DNA from: Sitta carolinensis
Taxonomy: Eukaryota > Chordata > Aves > Passeriformes > Sittidae
Direction: 5' to 3'
Assembly: GCA_032173965.1 (NCBI GenBank)
Contig: JAVUNC010000006.1
Span: 31,901,870-31,965,869 of the forward strand
Length of the DNA: 64,000 nucleotides
The position numbers and the translations under genes were made by a program. Positions 27,201-40,800 of this stretch are shown piece after piece. Positions within the stretch are counted from its first letter, which is position 1, and each line of letters opens with the position of its first letter. The notes under the pieces were generated by a model that was not told the origin of the DNA, did no database searches, and saw only the letters and a list, made by a program, of their open reading frames with translations.

Positions 27201-30200
27201 AATTGGCTGAGATTTAACTAAGCCATACTAACAGGCTTAGCTCTGTTTCATCAGAGAAATTACTTACTATTCCATGCAGACTCAAAAGCCTTCAAACTTT
27301 CCAAACAATAAATCTCATGTACCTTATGTCAGGCAGTGATGGCTGTACTGCAAAGACAAGCTGGGATACATTTACCTATTGAGAGAAGTAATTACTACCA
27401 CTGCAGCTCTGCTGTACCTAATGATGTGATATAAATGCCTCATTTTCAGCACCTTTGAGATAGCCACCTTGAACCGATCTTCAAATATGGTAAGAGTTAG
27501 GTCATGGAAATAACGCAAACACACTGCGAAGAATATTACTTCCAGAGTTTAATTCTCTCATGGAAAATACTTGCAGGCATCCAATAAAAAGCCTCAGAAT
27601 GGAAATTAAAACAATTTAATAGATTCAACTTATTCCATAAAGATTATTTTCCTCAAGCTTATATCTCCTATCAGAGTCTCTGAAAAAACAGCAGAGAGAG
27701 AAAACTGGTAATGATGTGTGCAATGTTATTTTGGCTTTATGCAGCATTTTTATCCAACATTTTTTCCTATTTTTTTTTCTTTCCCTTTCATTCTCATGTT
27801 GCATTACATCTTCACAAAGAAAAGAGTGGGAACGGCTGAGGTATGCTGAGAGACTATTTGAGGTACATCTCTTATGCCTTATATAAGGCTATTTTTGTAA
27901 ACATTTTTGCTTGCATACTTGGCACCTAGTACAAGACACACAACAAGCCTGAGAGGCAACAAAAACAAGGTATTCTGGTTGAGATGGACAAAAATGGAGA
28001 CAAATCTGACACAATGCTAGTCCTCCTCATGTCTGGAGATGTTAAGGGTAGCAGCCAGCATAAAGATCAAGCAAAATAGAGAGCTGTTTCCAGGAAGGAA
28101 GGAGGACTGCCAAATGTCCCTACTGCTTACACTTCATTTGATGGAATACCAACATGTGTCAGGCTGGCATCCATTGTGATCCCATCAGGCGTTATCAGCC
28201 TCAACATATGGCTTGAACAACTTACAGACTACACATTCCTCTCAACTCATTATGTAAGTAGTAGTTTATAACTAAAGAGGCACAATTTGCTTAAAAATTA
28301 ATCCTATTCCCTTGCATTTTTGTCTCATGAGTGAGCCAATCACCCATTACACAAGAGAATAAAAATTGGAAGGTGAAATAATGTTGATGATTTCCTAATT
28401 TCTAGTATCTGAAGAGCAGTACTCACTGGTCTAAGAAAAGTCTCATCCAACATTAACCATTTGTTAAAAATCATGAAGAAATAAATGCTCAATTACATGT
28501 CAATCTTGAGTGCTCTAGAACTCAGTGCCACCAAGCAAGTATTTCAACCATATTCTAAGATTTACTGTTCCCACAGCAGAGCCCAAGGAAGAGAAGTAAC
28601 ATGTGTTTCTCTTCCCCTTTGGTGCAAGGTCAGCATGGCATGAACAGAATTCACAATGGCTTATAATAAGCCTGGCTCACTTTGCTTTCAAGCAAAAGAG
28701 AAGCATCCATACGGGACATTTCACTGTCTCTTTGGGGAGGCAGAAACCTTCATCAAAGTGTGAGAACAGCCAGCATCAGAGCCAAATGTTCCATATGTTC
28801 TCACAAACCCAGATAATCACAACCCAGGTTTTCCTCATGTAGTAGGACCATCAAGGGATGATTAAGTGTGGCTGAACTAGACAGCAGCTGATGACAGCTT
28901 TATCACGCCAAACAAACACAGAACAGCCAAGCCATCTGTGTTTGTGTGCTTATGTTTAAGATTGTTGAACAGTTCAGAGCACATTACAGGAAAATATAAT
29001 AAATTATGCATTGATTCTCTCTAGATAAGCCTGTCTATATATGTATAGGCAAAATATCACTCCTTGAGTGCCTGACATACATAGGGTGAGTACAAATCAA
29101 TGTTTAATTTATTATACTTCTATTTGTAATTCAATACTTGCACTTTGAACTCTTGGGGCTGATGAGGATAATTAAAGCCATAGAAATGTAACAGTTTTCC
29201 TTGGGAAGTAATGTTTTCTTGCCCAAAAGTGATTCCTGTAAAAGCTTGTTCAGTTACTCTTGTGTTATGGAAGGATGAGCAGGGAACAAAGAAAATAAAG
29301 TCAAAATGTATTGTATTTGCATTTTCCCCTCACTTCACTCAGTGGAATATGAATTATGGAATCACTGCTGGCCTGGAGAACTGGAACAGTTGAGAGAGAA
29401 GCGATTTGGTATTTTCACATGCCTAATGGAAGATGCAAGTTCACATTCCCCTGGTGTCTTAGGATCTCAGGATGTTTGGAGAAATGTTTTGAAAGTACAT
29501 AAACAGGAGAGAAATGTTATTGTCCCTGAACTTGACAGCTGTCCCTGAGTATGCTGCAGCTTAGGTACTGAAAAAATCCTCCCACCAGAAGAGTGCACCA
29601 CTTGAAAATGTTTCAGGTAAAAGGTGTTGAAAAGTAATTAGAAAATGGGTGGTCTCCAAGGTCAGGCTGGCTTCCTCCAGGGCCTGAGAGCCAGAGTAAA
29701 TGCACAGACTCCTGTGCAAGCTGAAGTTCAGGGCCTTCTGAACTTCAGATGGTCAAAGCAGCAAAACAACAAAAACATCTATGGGATACTTTGGTGCTTT
29801 AAGAGACAGGTTCACACTAAAGCAAGAGACATGTATACCCACATAACTTTAGACATTTACACGTGCAATTTTGTGATGATATCTTGCATCTACAAATGCA
29901 AATTTAAAATAACCCATCTGGACAAAAGCAGTCTAAGATTGAGAATTATCAGCTACTGGAACACAAAAAGTAAGGTGAAGTATCAAGCAAGTGAACTGCA
30001 CCAAAATCCCAAACTCTTGCTTTTTTAAACCCTTAGTACAAGACCTACAAAAACAGTTGGGGAAAAAAAAGAAAGCCTGGCAGAAGCACAACATTCAGCC
30101 CCAGGAAATGTGCACATGCATGGCAGTGCAGAGCCCAACCCTTGGCTGGGCTCTTCTGTCCAAGCTTATATATTCAGATAATGAACCCCCTGATCTAGAT

Positions 30201-31380
30201 TATAGTATTCTTACCCATGCTGAGATTTTATTTATGATCCCTCTCAGCCCAACTTAAATAAAACATCACCATCTCATTTTATCAAGGCAGCAATGAGTGT
30301 ACCATAAAACGATTAAATGACAGAGGAGACAAAACTTGGAGCATTCACGTAGATTCTCACCAAGGAGCCACTGGCTCTGAGACAGGTTCAGCTCAGTTAA
30401 CAGCAGAGTTTGGTTTCCCTGCATCATTCAGTGCAGCCTTAGAACTTAATGCAGTGCCTGATAAGGGAGACCTTTTAAAGAAAGGTAACAAGCAAAAAAA
30501 AATGACTGGACATAGCCCTATAACACTCTGAATGATTTTGCATACTGGGGAGAAAGACGGGTCTCTCTCACCCAGTGTCCTGATAAGTACTCATCTGCCA
30601 CAGAGGGGCCTTCCTCAGCCACAGGAAATCTTCTGAACTGCAGCCTAAGCTTTTTCAAGCTGAGCATCACTCATCAAAACTCCAGCACAGAAATATTAAA
30701 GGGCAGCATGGGAGTCGTTCAGTAAAACAGTGCAAATATGTACTGCTTGCAGAAATGCAAGCATTCCTCTCCTCTTTAATAGTTTCTATTTTGAAATGCT
30801 GGACTGAAGATCTTAATTTCAAAAATATCTCCAAGAGACTTGTGCATCCCACACCACCATTCTATGGCTTGCATGAATAAATCCATAACACAGTGAGGCA
30901 CTGAGAGCTCAGGAGGAAAATTCACAAAGAATTATTACAATGGATGCCACAAGAAACAATTAAAACCATCAACAAAGAAAGCCAGAGAGAGAGCTTAATT
31001 CTACCTGGTTTGCCCCCTCAGAGCAGCCTCTTTAAAAATATCCTCAAAATCACCATCCAGTCAAAAGGAGGTAAATTTAAGGATTTAAATTGTACATGAA
31101 GAGATCCCTTAAGAAGACAGCTATTGCTCTCCATATGGTAAGGTAAGTACCTAATCTTAGGGCAGTGCACACAGTGCTTATTTGAAAATCTGTACAAACC
31201 CTCAAAAATTTATCTCATTAGGTGCTTGATTAGGAATTTATTTCCTACTTCTATTTAAGGGTATTTCCTTATTTCCTACTCATTTAAAGTTTCAGAGTTG
31301 CAGAAAAACTGAAACATACATCTAAAATTAACTACACACAGACCCATTTTAAATGTAAATAAATCGATAAACTAGTAGCA

Positions 31381-31440
31381 AAAGGAATAGCAGAGAAAAA
31401 TGAAAGGATTTTTCAAAAATAATTATAATTTCTTTAAAGC
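31381..31440. repeat. A-rich stretch, no gene
   Basis: This short A-rich, AT-biased intronic stretch has no coding or structural signal. It is listed only as representative of the otherwise featureless interval 21.3-37.2 kb, in which I see only unique-looking intron sequence. Confidence 0.3.
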
Positions 31441-34400
31441 AGTTCTGCAATTTGGAAGTGCCCTGCAGGTCATGAGTGTAATATGAATGGTTGTACTTGG
31501 AAAGCATAGTCAGAGGGATAAAGACACATCAGGTAACATAGAGGTGACCATAACAAACAGATGACATGTTCACTCAAGATAAAATGAAATCAAGTTAGAA
31601 AGTTCAAAACATTTGAAACCCAAAGTTTTCTATGTATTTGTCGGTAAGGCTGAACTCAAGACAAGATTTTACACAGAGGTTTTCCAAGGCCTGAGTAAGA
31701 TCTTTGCACCACGGATGCCACTTTGAATCTTTTCCTCCTAGCACAATTCAATACCTGATCAATTGTCCCTTGAAAATAAACTGGAAACCATGCTGTGAGA
31801 CATTTCCTACATCATCGATCCCTGTATTACATCCCACCAAGTACCACTTACTAAGTTAAGACCTGATATTTTTATTGTCATGTGTATAGAATTAGTTACA
31901 GTATAAAACCACATTTAATATGTTCTGTTGCTCAAAGAGCATCATGGAAATATAACTGATAAAATGCAATTCATCAATGCAGTATGTCCAGATTCAGAAC
32001 AACCTGAAACCAGAAAGTATTCCCCTTGGAAAAACTTGAACATATTCAAGAAGATAGTTTCATTATCCTGAAGGGAATCTCTGAACAAACTTGTTTGATT
32101 CAGCCTGTAACACAAAACACATTTATATGAAACAAGCATACAATGACAAAATGCAGCAAGTCAAATCCCTCACAGAAGGACCTCGAGAAATGTCCCTGTG
32201 ATCCCCAAGAAGGACTGGGTCCCCGTAAATAAAAGAGCAAATGCAGCATGGTTAAACTTTAATTATATTTGGCTCCCTCAAAACAGATGCTCACAGACAG
32301 ATTTCTGTTTCACCCACTAATGACTGTCATACACAATCATGTCACTGATTTCAGAGGCTGCAGGGTTTGCACGCTTGCAGGCAAAACCGACAAGCCACAG
32401 CTAAAGAATATTCACAAAACCCAACACCCTGCTTCATACAACAGGGACATTCAGACACTGCAGCAGAGGTAAGAGAACCAGACTGTGCCATGCTGTTTCA
32501 GGAAGAGGAACAACCATCAGACTGCTGGTGCCTGTTACAACCTCTGCATGTAAGAGCAGTGGCCCTCCTGACTGTGCTTGGGAGTCTCCGGCATGCTCCT
32601 CCTGCTCACTCTCTGCTCCGGGTTCCTGGATCATCACATACTGATGAAAAGATAACAGTGCTATGAAAAGACAAACACAGGTAGGCAAGGGATCAGAAGG
32701 AAGAGGTGCATCACAAATATGTGCAGGGGAAGGCAAACTGTTGGGAAGTCATATATGCCTTGGGTATTTCACATTGTCCCAGGTAAACCCCCTCCCAAGA
32801 AATCCGTTTTTCTGATTAGTTCAGATACGAACCTCACAAGATTTAGAGCGGGCCTTCGTCAACTTCAGGTTTCTGTTGCAAGATCTACAAAGAATGTGAT
32901 AGGAAATGGAAGCACTCATTCCCAGTTTGAGGCTGTGTCTCTCAAGCTTGGGTCTTCCCAGCTCAGATGAGAACACGTCAATGTGGAGTCGAGTGTGGAG
33001 CTTGAGTCTGGTGCTATGCAGCACTGCTGTCATGAACCCAATTTCATTAATTTTTATTAAAATAAGCTTGTTTTTCTTGCAGCTTAAATAGAAAAATAAG
33101 AAGAAACAGAAACAAACACTTCTGTCCCACTCCTTTGGTTCCAGGGGTGTACAGAGCCTTAGTGTGACTACACACCAATTCCTCATACACATAAGGGCCA
33201 CCACTGATTTTAAATGTGATCTTCAAATAGCAGGTAGAGATCAGATCCGACCTCTGTATCCCATCTCTGCCCACAGCAGCACTTTTTCCCCCACAAAGCA
33301 CTAAATTACTCCAGCAATGAGATAACAAAATCACTGCCACCATCTCCAAGGTGAAGGCAGAGCCTGGATTTTGCAGAAGAGTAAGCTTCCACCTCTCACC
33401 TTCCATCATAATCCATTTCCTTCTGTAATCCTGTTGTGCAGGCACCATCTGTTTCCCCAAAGGGAAGGTGCTTGCTCTTTGAGGAATGTAGAAAAACTGA
33501 GGTTTTGAGAACAACACAAGTACTCATTGTCCATATAATTATATTCCCTGTAAATCTCACCAATACCCATCCTTTCTATTTCAAGCTTCTTACAGTTGTA
33601 CCACAAGAAAAGCACAAAAGAATGAACATTAATGATTAATTTGATTCTTGATAATCTGATGGCGAAAAAGAAGAAATAAAATTTTAAAAAAGCAACCGAG
33701 TGCACAACTCACTACTGAGGAAATGTCTCTGGGTCACTGGCCTTTAGAATAAACGATTACCTTTCAACGAAAAGTATAGTCCATATTGTGTCGAGAAAAC
33801 CCTTATCTATTACTTGGAACTAAGCCCTGGCTGCCAATTGATTGTGGCCTATGAAGGCTTCAAACAAGATGGGCTTTGAGCTAGAATCTGTTCACGTGCA
33901 GAGAAACATCAGCAAAACCAGCCAGTCAAGATGGTCAAATGTGTTACAAATCTGATTATTTGCACAAGGAAGGAGGAGGGAAAAGTGGAACTCATTTTCT
34001 CTATGGACTTTAATCTTCCCTTTTTATTCATATTTAAAGTTCCTTCTTGCCTTATCTTGTCTGCTTTGATTGTAAGCTCTTCAGGGCTTTTTGCACATTT
34101 TCAGTGTCTACCACAGGATCAGCTAATAAGTCTTTAAACATTACTAGGGTTAACCTCACTTCCAATTCCAAAACTGCCTGATTTCATAATGGACTAGTGA
34201 TATTCTGATGTTAATTTTTAATCATTCTCACCGACAACTTGTTTCACTAATCCTAATGAACCAATGGCTTCACAAGACTGAACAAACTCAAAACACAGCA
34301 AACTGTTCTGCTGGAAGAATAAAAGTAAAGCCAGAGGCTGATTTTGAACACTTTTCACCAAGAGGCTAAAATACAGGGGCATGCTCATTCCTCTTTTCTG

Positions 34401-36507
34401 AAAACAGTGGCTTTGGTCAAAGGCTGCTTGGTATTCTGGGGCTGAAAAGTGCACAGCTGACCCCTGCTGATCTCTAGTTATGACAGCAGAAAAGCAAGAA
34501 GATGCAGCATTGGCATCTGCCAACTGTACTTGGGCATCCACAGACAGAACAAGATGAAGCAGTATGAGTTGACAGCCTTAAAATATTTATCTGATCCATA
34601 TTATTTTCATCTTAGGCCTTCATTTAAGCCCGCAATTTAGATGATGACATGTTTCTTTCCTTTGCAGAAATGCAGACAAGATATTTTGCACACGAAAAGT
34701 TTGACGTTAGCAGAGTGAATTATAGTGATATTGATGTACTCTGATTTTTCAAAAGGTTACTGTGATCTCTTGTTGATTAAGAGACACGATGTCACTAAGA
34801 TAAATGCTTCAGTTGCTATTAACAACATCTCCCAGTGAAACAGCAAACATTTTTACACAAAGTGCTGGATAACATAAGGAAAGGTTACTTCTCATGTCAA
34901 AGAAGGAAGTCCTGTGACCTTAATGATTTTGCTTTGTATTACAGCAGAAATGTAAATGCTTGATTTAAGCAACAGTGAGGCACTATTCTTCACAGCTCAG
35001 AAATCAAGCATTAAAAGGCACATGTAAGTGAGCTTTTTCCAGGTTATAGTCTTTGCATCTGCTGGCCATCTTCTTCTTTCAAGTGAAAAAGATATGAAGG
35101 AAAAGAATCTACCAGGGAGACTAAATGTAATTTTAATAAAAAATGAACTGCTATTTTATATCATGATTTCAGATGATTATGATATCATGACACAAAATGA
35201 TGAATGGTAGATTCATTATGAATCTGCCTCTTTTTCCCATGAAGATACTGAAAGTGAAAAGAAATTAATCTAAACCAGGCTACTGCTAACTGGACCCAAA
35301 CCACTCCAAGCATATCTGACATAAAACAGAGGTGCTGACTTCAGATCAAGGTGATAACCCCCTCTTTCCCCGCTTTCTAGACATCTTCATTCATACCCCA
35401 CACCCGAGCTTTTTCTGCCCTCTCCAAAGACATGGATGGAGTCAGTGTAGAATGAAATTCTTGTCTTCAGGACTCATGCATTTGTTGAAAAGATAGAAGA
35501 CCACCTCATCTTTCACACAGCCAACTACAAACTCCTAATAGGCAACTTGAACTTGTTGCTCAAAGGACTTGTTTAAAAAGGAGTGAGGGGGTGCAGAAAA
35601 GCTATTTGATCAGGGAAAGCTGGAAAGGGGAAAATACATGTTTAGTCCACTCTGACATATAAGAATAAATACATAATTTCAGTGACAGAGTGGAAAATCT
35701 AAACAAAGATTAACCTGAAATGGACTATGCAAATGGAGTCCTTGTAATGCAGTGATGCATGAAAACCAGAACTGAACACATGCTTTGGAAATACAGATCT
35801 GAAAGCAGATGCACTTGTAATGGCACAAGACTGTTTTTATCTCAATTACTAAAAATGCTGCACTGAGGGAAGAGGAGGGGCATGCTGGCAGACAGATGCA
35901 AACAGATGTGAACAGGCTGCCCTTTCCCTCTCACAGGGCTGACCTGGTGCTCAGGAGGACTGCCCAACCAGTGAATGAAGAAGTATGGGAACTCAGACTG
36001 CTTCAGAGAAAGGAAATTTGCACAAATAAGGATATCCACAAAGCAATGATTCCTTTCTGTCAGCTTCACTGCATTGCTGCTGAGGTGAGAGCATTAAAAC
36101 TGAAGGGTTAACAGGATTTAACACCACTGTAAGCAGCCTTCAGAGTTGTTCCCTAGTTATCTTCATTATTTAAACTATTTAATCTCTATTTTTAATTGAT
36201 TGTTCTTTTACTTGCTTGGCTTAAACCCCTGCTATGAAAGACATTGAAGAAGGCTGGCCAAAATGAGATGTACACAGGCTGGTGTTAGGCTCCTCTGTAA
36301 CCCATGGCTACCTAGAATACAGTAGCTGGATGATAAACAGACTATGGAGCACTTCTTGTGAGGATCACTGTTAGGCTGACAGCTTCAGACAAATATAGAT
36401 TACTGTATGGAAATGTAATCATGCTTGTTTTCTCCACAGATGTGGAGAAAAAGACAAAAATCCTTCAAAATGGTCTTCAGTGGGCTGAATATTCAAATAC
36501 CTGTGAT

Positions 36508-36539
36508 TTGAAATGTCTTAATTTTGAAATGTCTTAATT
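36508..36539 (+). repeat. Exact tandem duplication of a 16-bp unit
   Basis: The unit ttgaaatgtcttaatt is repeated twice without mismatch in intron 1. It is a small slippage duplication with no evident function. Confidence 0.9.
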
Positions 36540-37519
36540 GTTTTACTCTATCTAGGTATTAACAATTTTAGCTAAATATAAGGATCCCATAGGACCTGTG
36601 AAAATAAAGAAAAAGGTCTTGATCAAAACCCAAGAATAAAGGAATGGGAGCAGGGTAGAGATGGATTGCCATGACAGGAAGTCTAATTGGAAGGTCACAC
36701 ACATCAGCAGTCCAGCCATGGCCCAGTTTTACCAACTTTAAAAAAGGACAGTTTTCAGCAGGTATTGTGGAAAAAAACAATAAAGTGGCTTTGCAGTATG
36801 TGTGAAACTAAATACAAGGTTGGGGACATATATGGGAAAAAGCAAAAAAAAAAAAAGTGATTAATGGATGAGGGCAACTGGAATTAGATGAAATTTTGAA
36901 GGAAATACAGAAGAATGGATGAGATGGTTAACACGAGTGTTCACTTATGATATAAATGCTCCTCATTTGAGACAGATGAAGAAAAGGCCAAACATGAACT
37001 AACAAAACAATTGCTCCAAACCTTCAGTGCACTTCCAGTCTGCTCTGCATTCAGTGAAGAGCAGGGTGCACATTGCTTGATTGTTATTTCCTCAGCTTAT
37101 ATTTTTTCTTTCCACAGGTCTGTGCAAAGCTAATTTGCCTTTTGCTCATGGATTCTGAGCAGTTCCTGGGCACTGCATTTATGCTGCCTGCTCTGCTGCA
37201 GGAGCGACTATCACCAAAACACCCCTGACACTGACTGCAAGACATATTAACAAATGGATTTACATCTGCCTGTGACTCCTAAGTGTTTTTTTCAGTTCTA
37301 CTATATGTGTCCCTCACATGACAATTTTAACACAATGTTTTCAGCATTGTTTTCTCTGGATCATATCTATTTCATGCAGGCAAAGCCTGTGCTTATTCCC
37401 ACTGATAATTTACAGCTGCTGTCAGCATCGAGTGCTCAATGCACAGAGTCATGGACCTGGGAGCAAATGTGTCAGAAACACCCCTTCTCCTGGATTCCCC
37501 TTTTGCTCTTCAGTTAAGG

Positions 37520-37830
37520 CACTTCTGCTCTGGCAGCCAGGAGCAGTCATGCTGGTGGGCAGTAGCAGATGGGCAGCAGAAGAGCAGTGCCACCCCCCCA
37601 CCCACTTCTGCTTCCCCAGGTGCTCCTCGGGACGCAGGGACCACCGCTCTGCCCAAGGCTCCTGATCGGGGGGCCACCTGCTCCTGCACACTGGCAGCAT
37701 GGCCAGGGCTCACCCTGTCCTTACGTGGCAATAAGATCAGGTGGCATCCTGTCGCTGTGGGGCTTTCCTGGGCAGGAAGGAAGGTGGGGGCTGGCTCCCT
37801 CTGGTCGGCATCAGGTTTGTGACGGAATGC
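37520..37830. other. GC-rich intronic patch
   Basis: About 310 bp are clearly more GC-rich than the surrounding intron. They include a C8 run interrupted only by A's near 37595, a G6 run near 37667 and scattered CpGs (cgggacgcaggg, tcggggggcc). Overlapping frames are open on both strands here, but only because stop codons are rare in GC-rich DNA. It could be an intronic regulatory element or an old repeat. No promoter element or known family was recognised. Confidence 0.45.
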
Positions 37831-40800
37831 ACATATGTCCTCACTGCTGCTTTGCTTCCTGCTTTTTAACGGCAATTGTTCCCATCAACCTGTCTCTTTG
37901 AGAATGTGTCACATTTTTCAGAAAGTAGATTTGGAGGCTATCTAGTGGCTTTGGTGAAACAGATTAAAAAGAAAAAAATCCAGTTCTGGAGGATTCAGGT
38001 TTTTGCTGACGGTTCCCACAACATAAATCCAGTGCATGGTTTGGGCAGCAGAGCCCACAGTTAAATCTGACCTACAAAAATAAATGTAGCCCAGACTGTA
38101 TATGAAATAAATACTCCTATAGCAAAAAACAGGATACTGATGACTGTTAATTGTGCTGCTTGAAACGCCAGTTCCATTAATTCCAGGGATCACAATGATT
38201 AATTAGAAAAACAGAAGAAAAAAAAATAAGGGGAGAAAAAAAAAAAGAGGCCAAATAGGCTGACTGCTGTGCTTTGGAAGCTACAATCGAGTGCCTCCAG
38301 GGAAACGCTGAGCTCTCCTAATGATGAACCACAGAGACCGACATCAGGAGGTACCACAACCAGGTATGGGATCCTACACAGAATATAAGTTACTGAATGA
38401 ATAAAGAAATACATCCTTAGTGGTTCTCAGAGTAAGCACCCAAAATATTTGATACTAGTTGATGAGGCAGGCAGAAAAGGAACAGTACCATCACACAGAA
38501 TCATGGCAAAGGAGGGTCAAATGGCAGCAGACAAACTGCCACGTGTTGCTGCAACTCGGCAATTAGGTGCAAGGCTGCAGTAGCCCCTTAAAGCAAGGCA
38601 GCAAGGAGAGAGGCAAATCCTCCCAGTAAAGAAGGGTAAAATGTTTTCATCACAGCTCTGGAGTCATGCTCCTGAAAGCACCATCTGTGTCGAGCTTTTA
38701 AGTACACAGAGCCACACTGTTGCCCACACCCTTCAAAAACAGATGGAGAGGTAAGTCCCAGTTAGGAGCACTGACAGCAGACCAGCCTGATTACAAAGGC
38801 CCTCAGTAGCTGCTGCTGTGCTGGAGTGTCTCTCCAAGAGACAGCTGCTAAGGGGCAATTACCAATGATCAGACCTTGTAACCAACCTGGTGCACTCAAA
38901 GGATGATGGCTCTCAACTCCAAGCCCAGTATACAGATCCTGCCATGAGATGTTTTTCTGTGTGGTCCCCACCACAGCTTTGAGGAGGAGGAAAGCAGAGA
39001 CAAAGGAAAAATAGAGCAAAATATACAAGTCCCTAAATGCTGTGTCTTCATGGGATATTATGGACTCACCCTCTTTCTGTTTATCTTGATTGTTCCACTT
39101 CAGGCCCCAAATAGAGCACAGATTTTAATCCTATCAACTTTCTTGACTTACTGTTTTGTTTTTTACATATCTATTGTCAGCCACTGTTTGACTTTAATAA
39201 AGATTTACTGACTAAAACAACAAGTTTCATGACCACATTTCTATGAGCTTCTGCATTTGTTTCTTGGATATACAAGAGAAAATTGTTTATATTTTCAATT
39301 TCTTTTCCCCCTCCACATTTTCAAACAAAACAGGAACACAATCTCTAATTGTTATTTCTCTAAATGTTTGCTCAATTACGAATTTACTTGGCCTTTCTTA
39401 CAGTAAATAGCACTTGCTTACATGTGAGAATTACTCATCACTGCTAAGCAAGTAATAAAATCAAGGAATAAAATGGCAGCAGTGGACAGGAATCAGCATG
39501 GTCCTTCATTCGGTGAGCCACATCCCTTCTTGATACAACTTCACTCAGAAGAGAAATGTGTATTTTCACCAGGTATGTATGTGGCCTTGACCTTAACTCT
39601 TCTGTTAAGTTAACAGAAACAGAGTGAAATTCTCAGGTCAAGCAGTAGGTTGCAAACCACACAGAAAGTGCTGACAGAGTTATTTTACCTGTGCCTCAAT
39701 ATTTTTCAAGTGACTGATTTTAAAAATAAATTGCTAACAATGCAACTGCAGGAATATCATGTTTGCTTATTCTCACATTGGTGACTGAGAAGCTGTAAAT
39801 AGGTGTGACAGCTGCTGCATCTCCTCTGTTGTCACCACTCTGCTGCTCCTGTGAGACAGGCAGTGAAACAGGATGACTACTAGGACTGACAGGAGCATAG
39901 TATGATCCTGAGGCAAAGAGTTGTACATGAGCTCTATTACTCCTAAACTGATGTCAGGGTTTCTGTCAAAATCAGCATGCAGAAAAATGCTGCTTATTTT
40001 TGGGGATGAGCACACCCTGGTCTTCTTATTGGCCAAGCTTTACTGAAATGGTCCAGAGTCTGAAAGTCACAGTTTTCCAGACTTCTGTAAGATCACCTGC
40101 CAGATTCATTTTGAAGGAAACAACACCATACTTAAAAAACCTCCAAAACCAAACAACAAAACAAAATAAAAATCAGAGCTTGATAGTCATGAATCCAGTA
40201 CCAAAAGACACAGCTATAATCTTCAAGCTGTTAACTTCATTAATGTCCAGAAGAACTTGAGGGATGCTCTGAGCATTACCTGCTGGGCCACCTGACTGCA
40301 CATGTGGAATAAGAAGGATTTGCTGCTTTGCCTCTGCAACCAATGGCCAGTTTAAACTTCTACATTAAAGAGCACCAAACTGGGAATAAATGCTCACTAA
40401 GACCTTTATCTCCTCTGTGGCCTCATGGGATAGTCTGGCCTTCCTCTCTGTATCCTTTAATTTCAGGTGAAACTTTACACTCTTCATGAAAAGTTTTGAG
40501 CTTTATAAGAATGAAAATCACATTAGAGGTTGAACTCAGTAAGCTGTCTCAGTCACAGCTGGATGCAGCAGTTGGACAACAACCCTGAAATACAATGAGC
40601 AGCAGACACAGCTGTATTGTCTGTCTCTGGCTGCCACCCTTTGTGTGCTTTCCCATGCTGGCCCAGCCTATGGTCCCTCACCTCCCTGGTCATGCCACAG
40701 TCCTGTGGGACAAAACAGATCATCACAGTGTTGGGGTGCAAGGTCCCAGTCATGTCTCACACAAATTTACAGTATATGCCTGATGGCTGCTTATATTGTA

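Noticed and set aside
32269..32736. Possible exon: plus-strand frame ending at cagagGTAAGAG with an overlapping 100-codon minus frame
   Set aside because: The donor-like site is good, but no acceptor-bounded partner or known protein was found. It could belong to a non-coding RNA, which cannot be supported from sequence alone.
33047..33517. 156-codon minus-strand frame overlapping other frames
   Set aside because: Overlapping frames are open on both strands, with no recognisable motif and a terminal low-complexity FLFLLIFLFKL stretch from an A/T-rich run.
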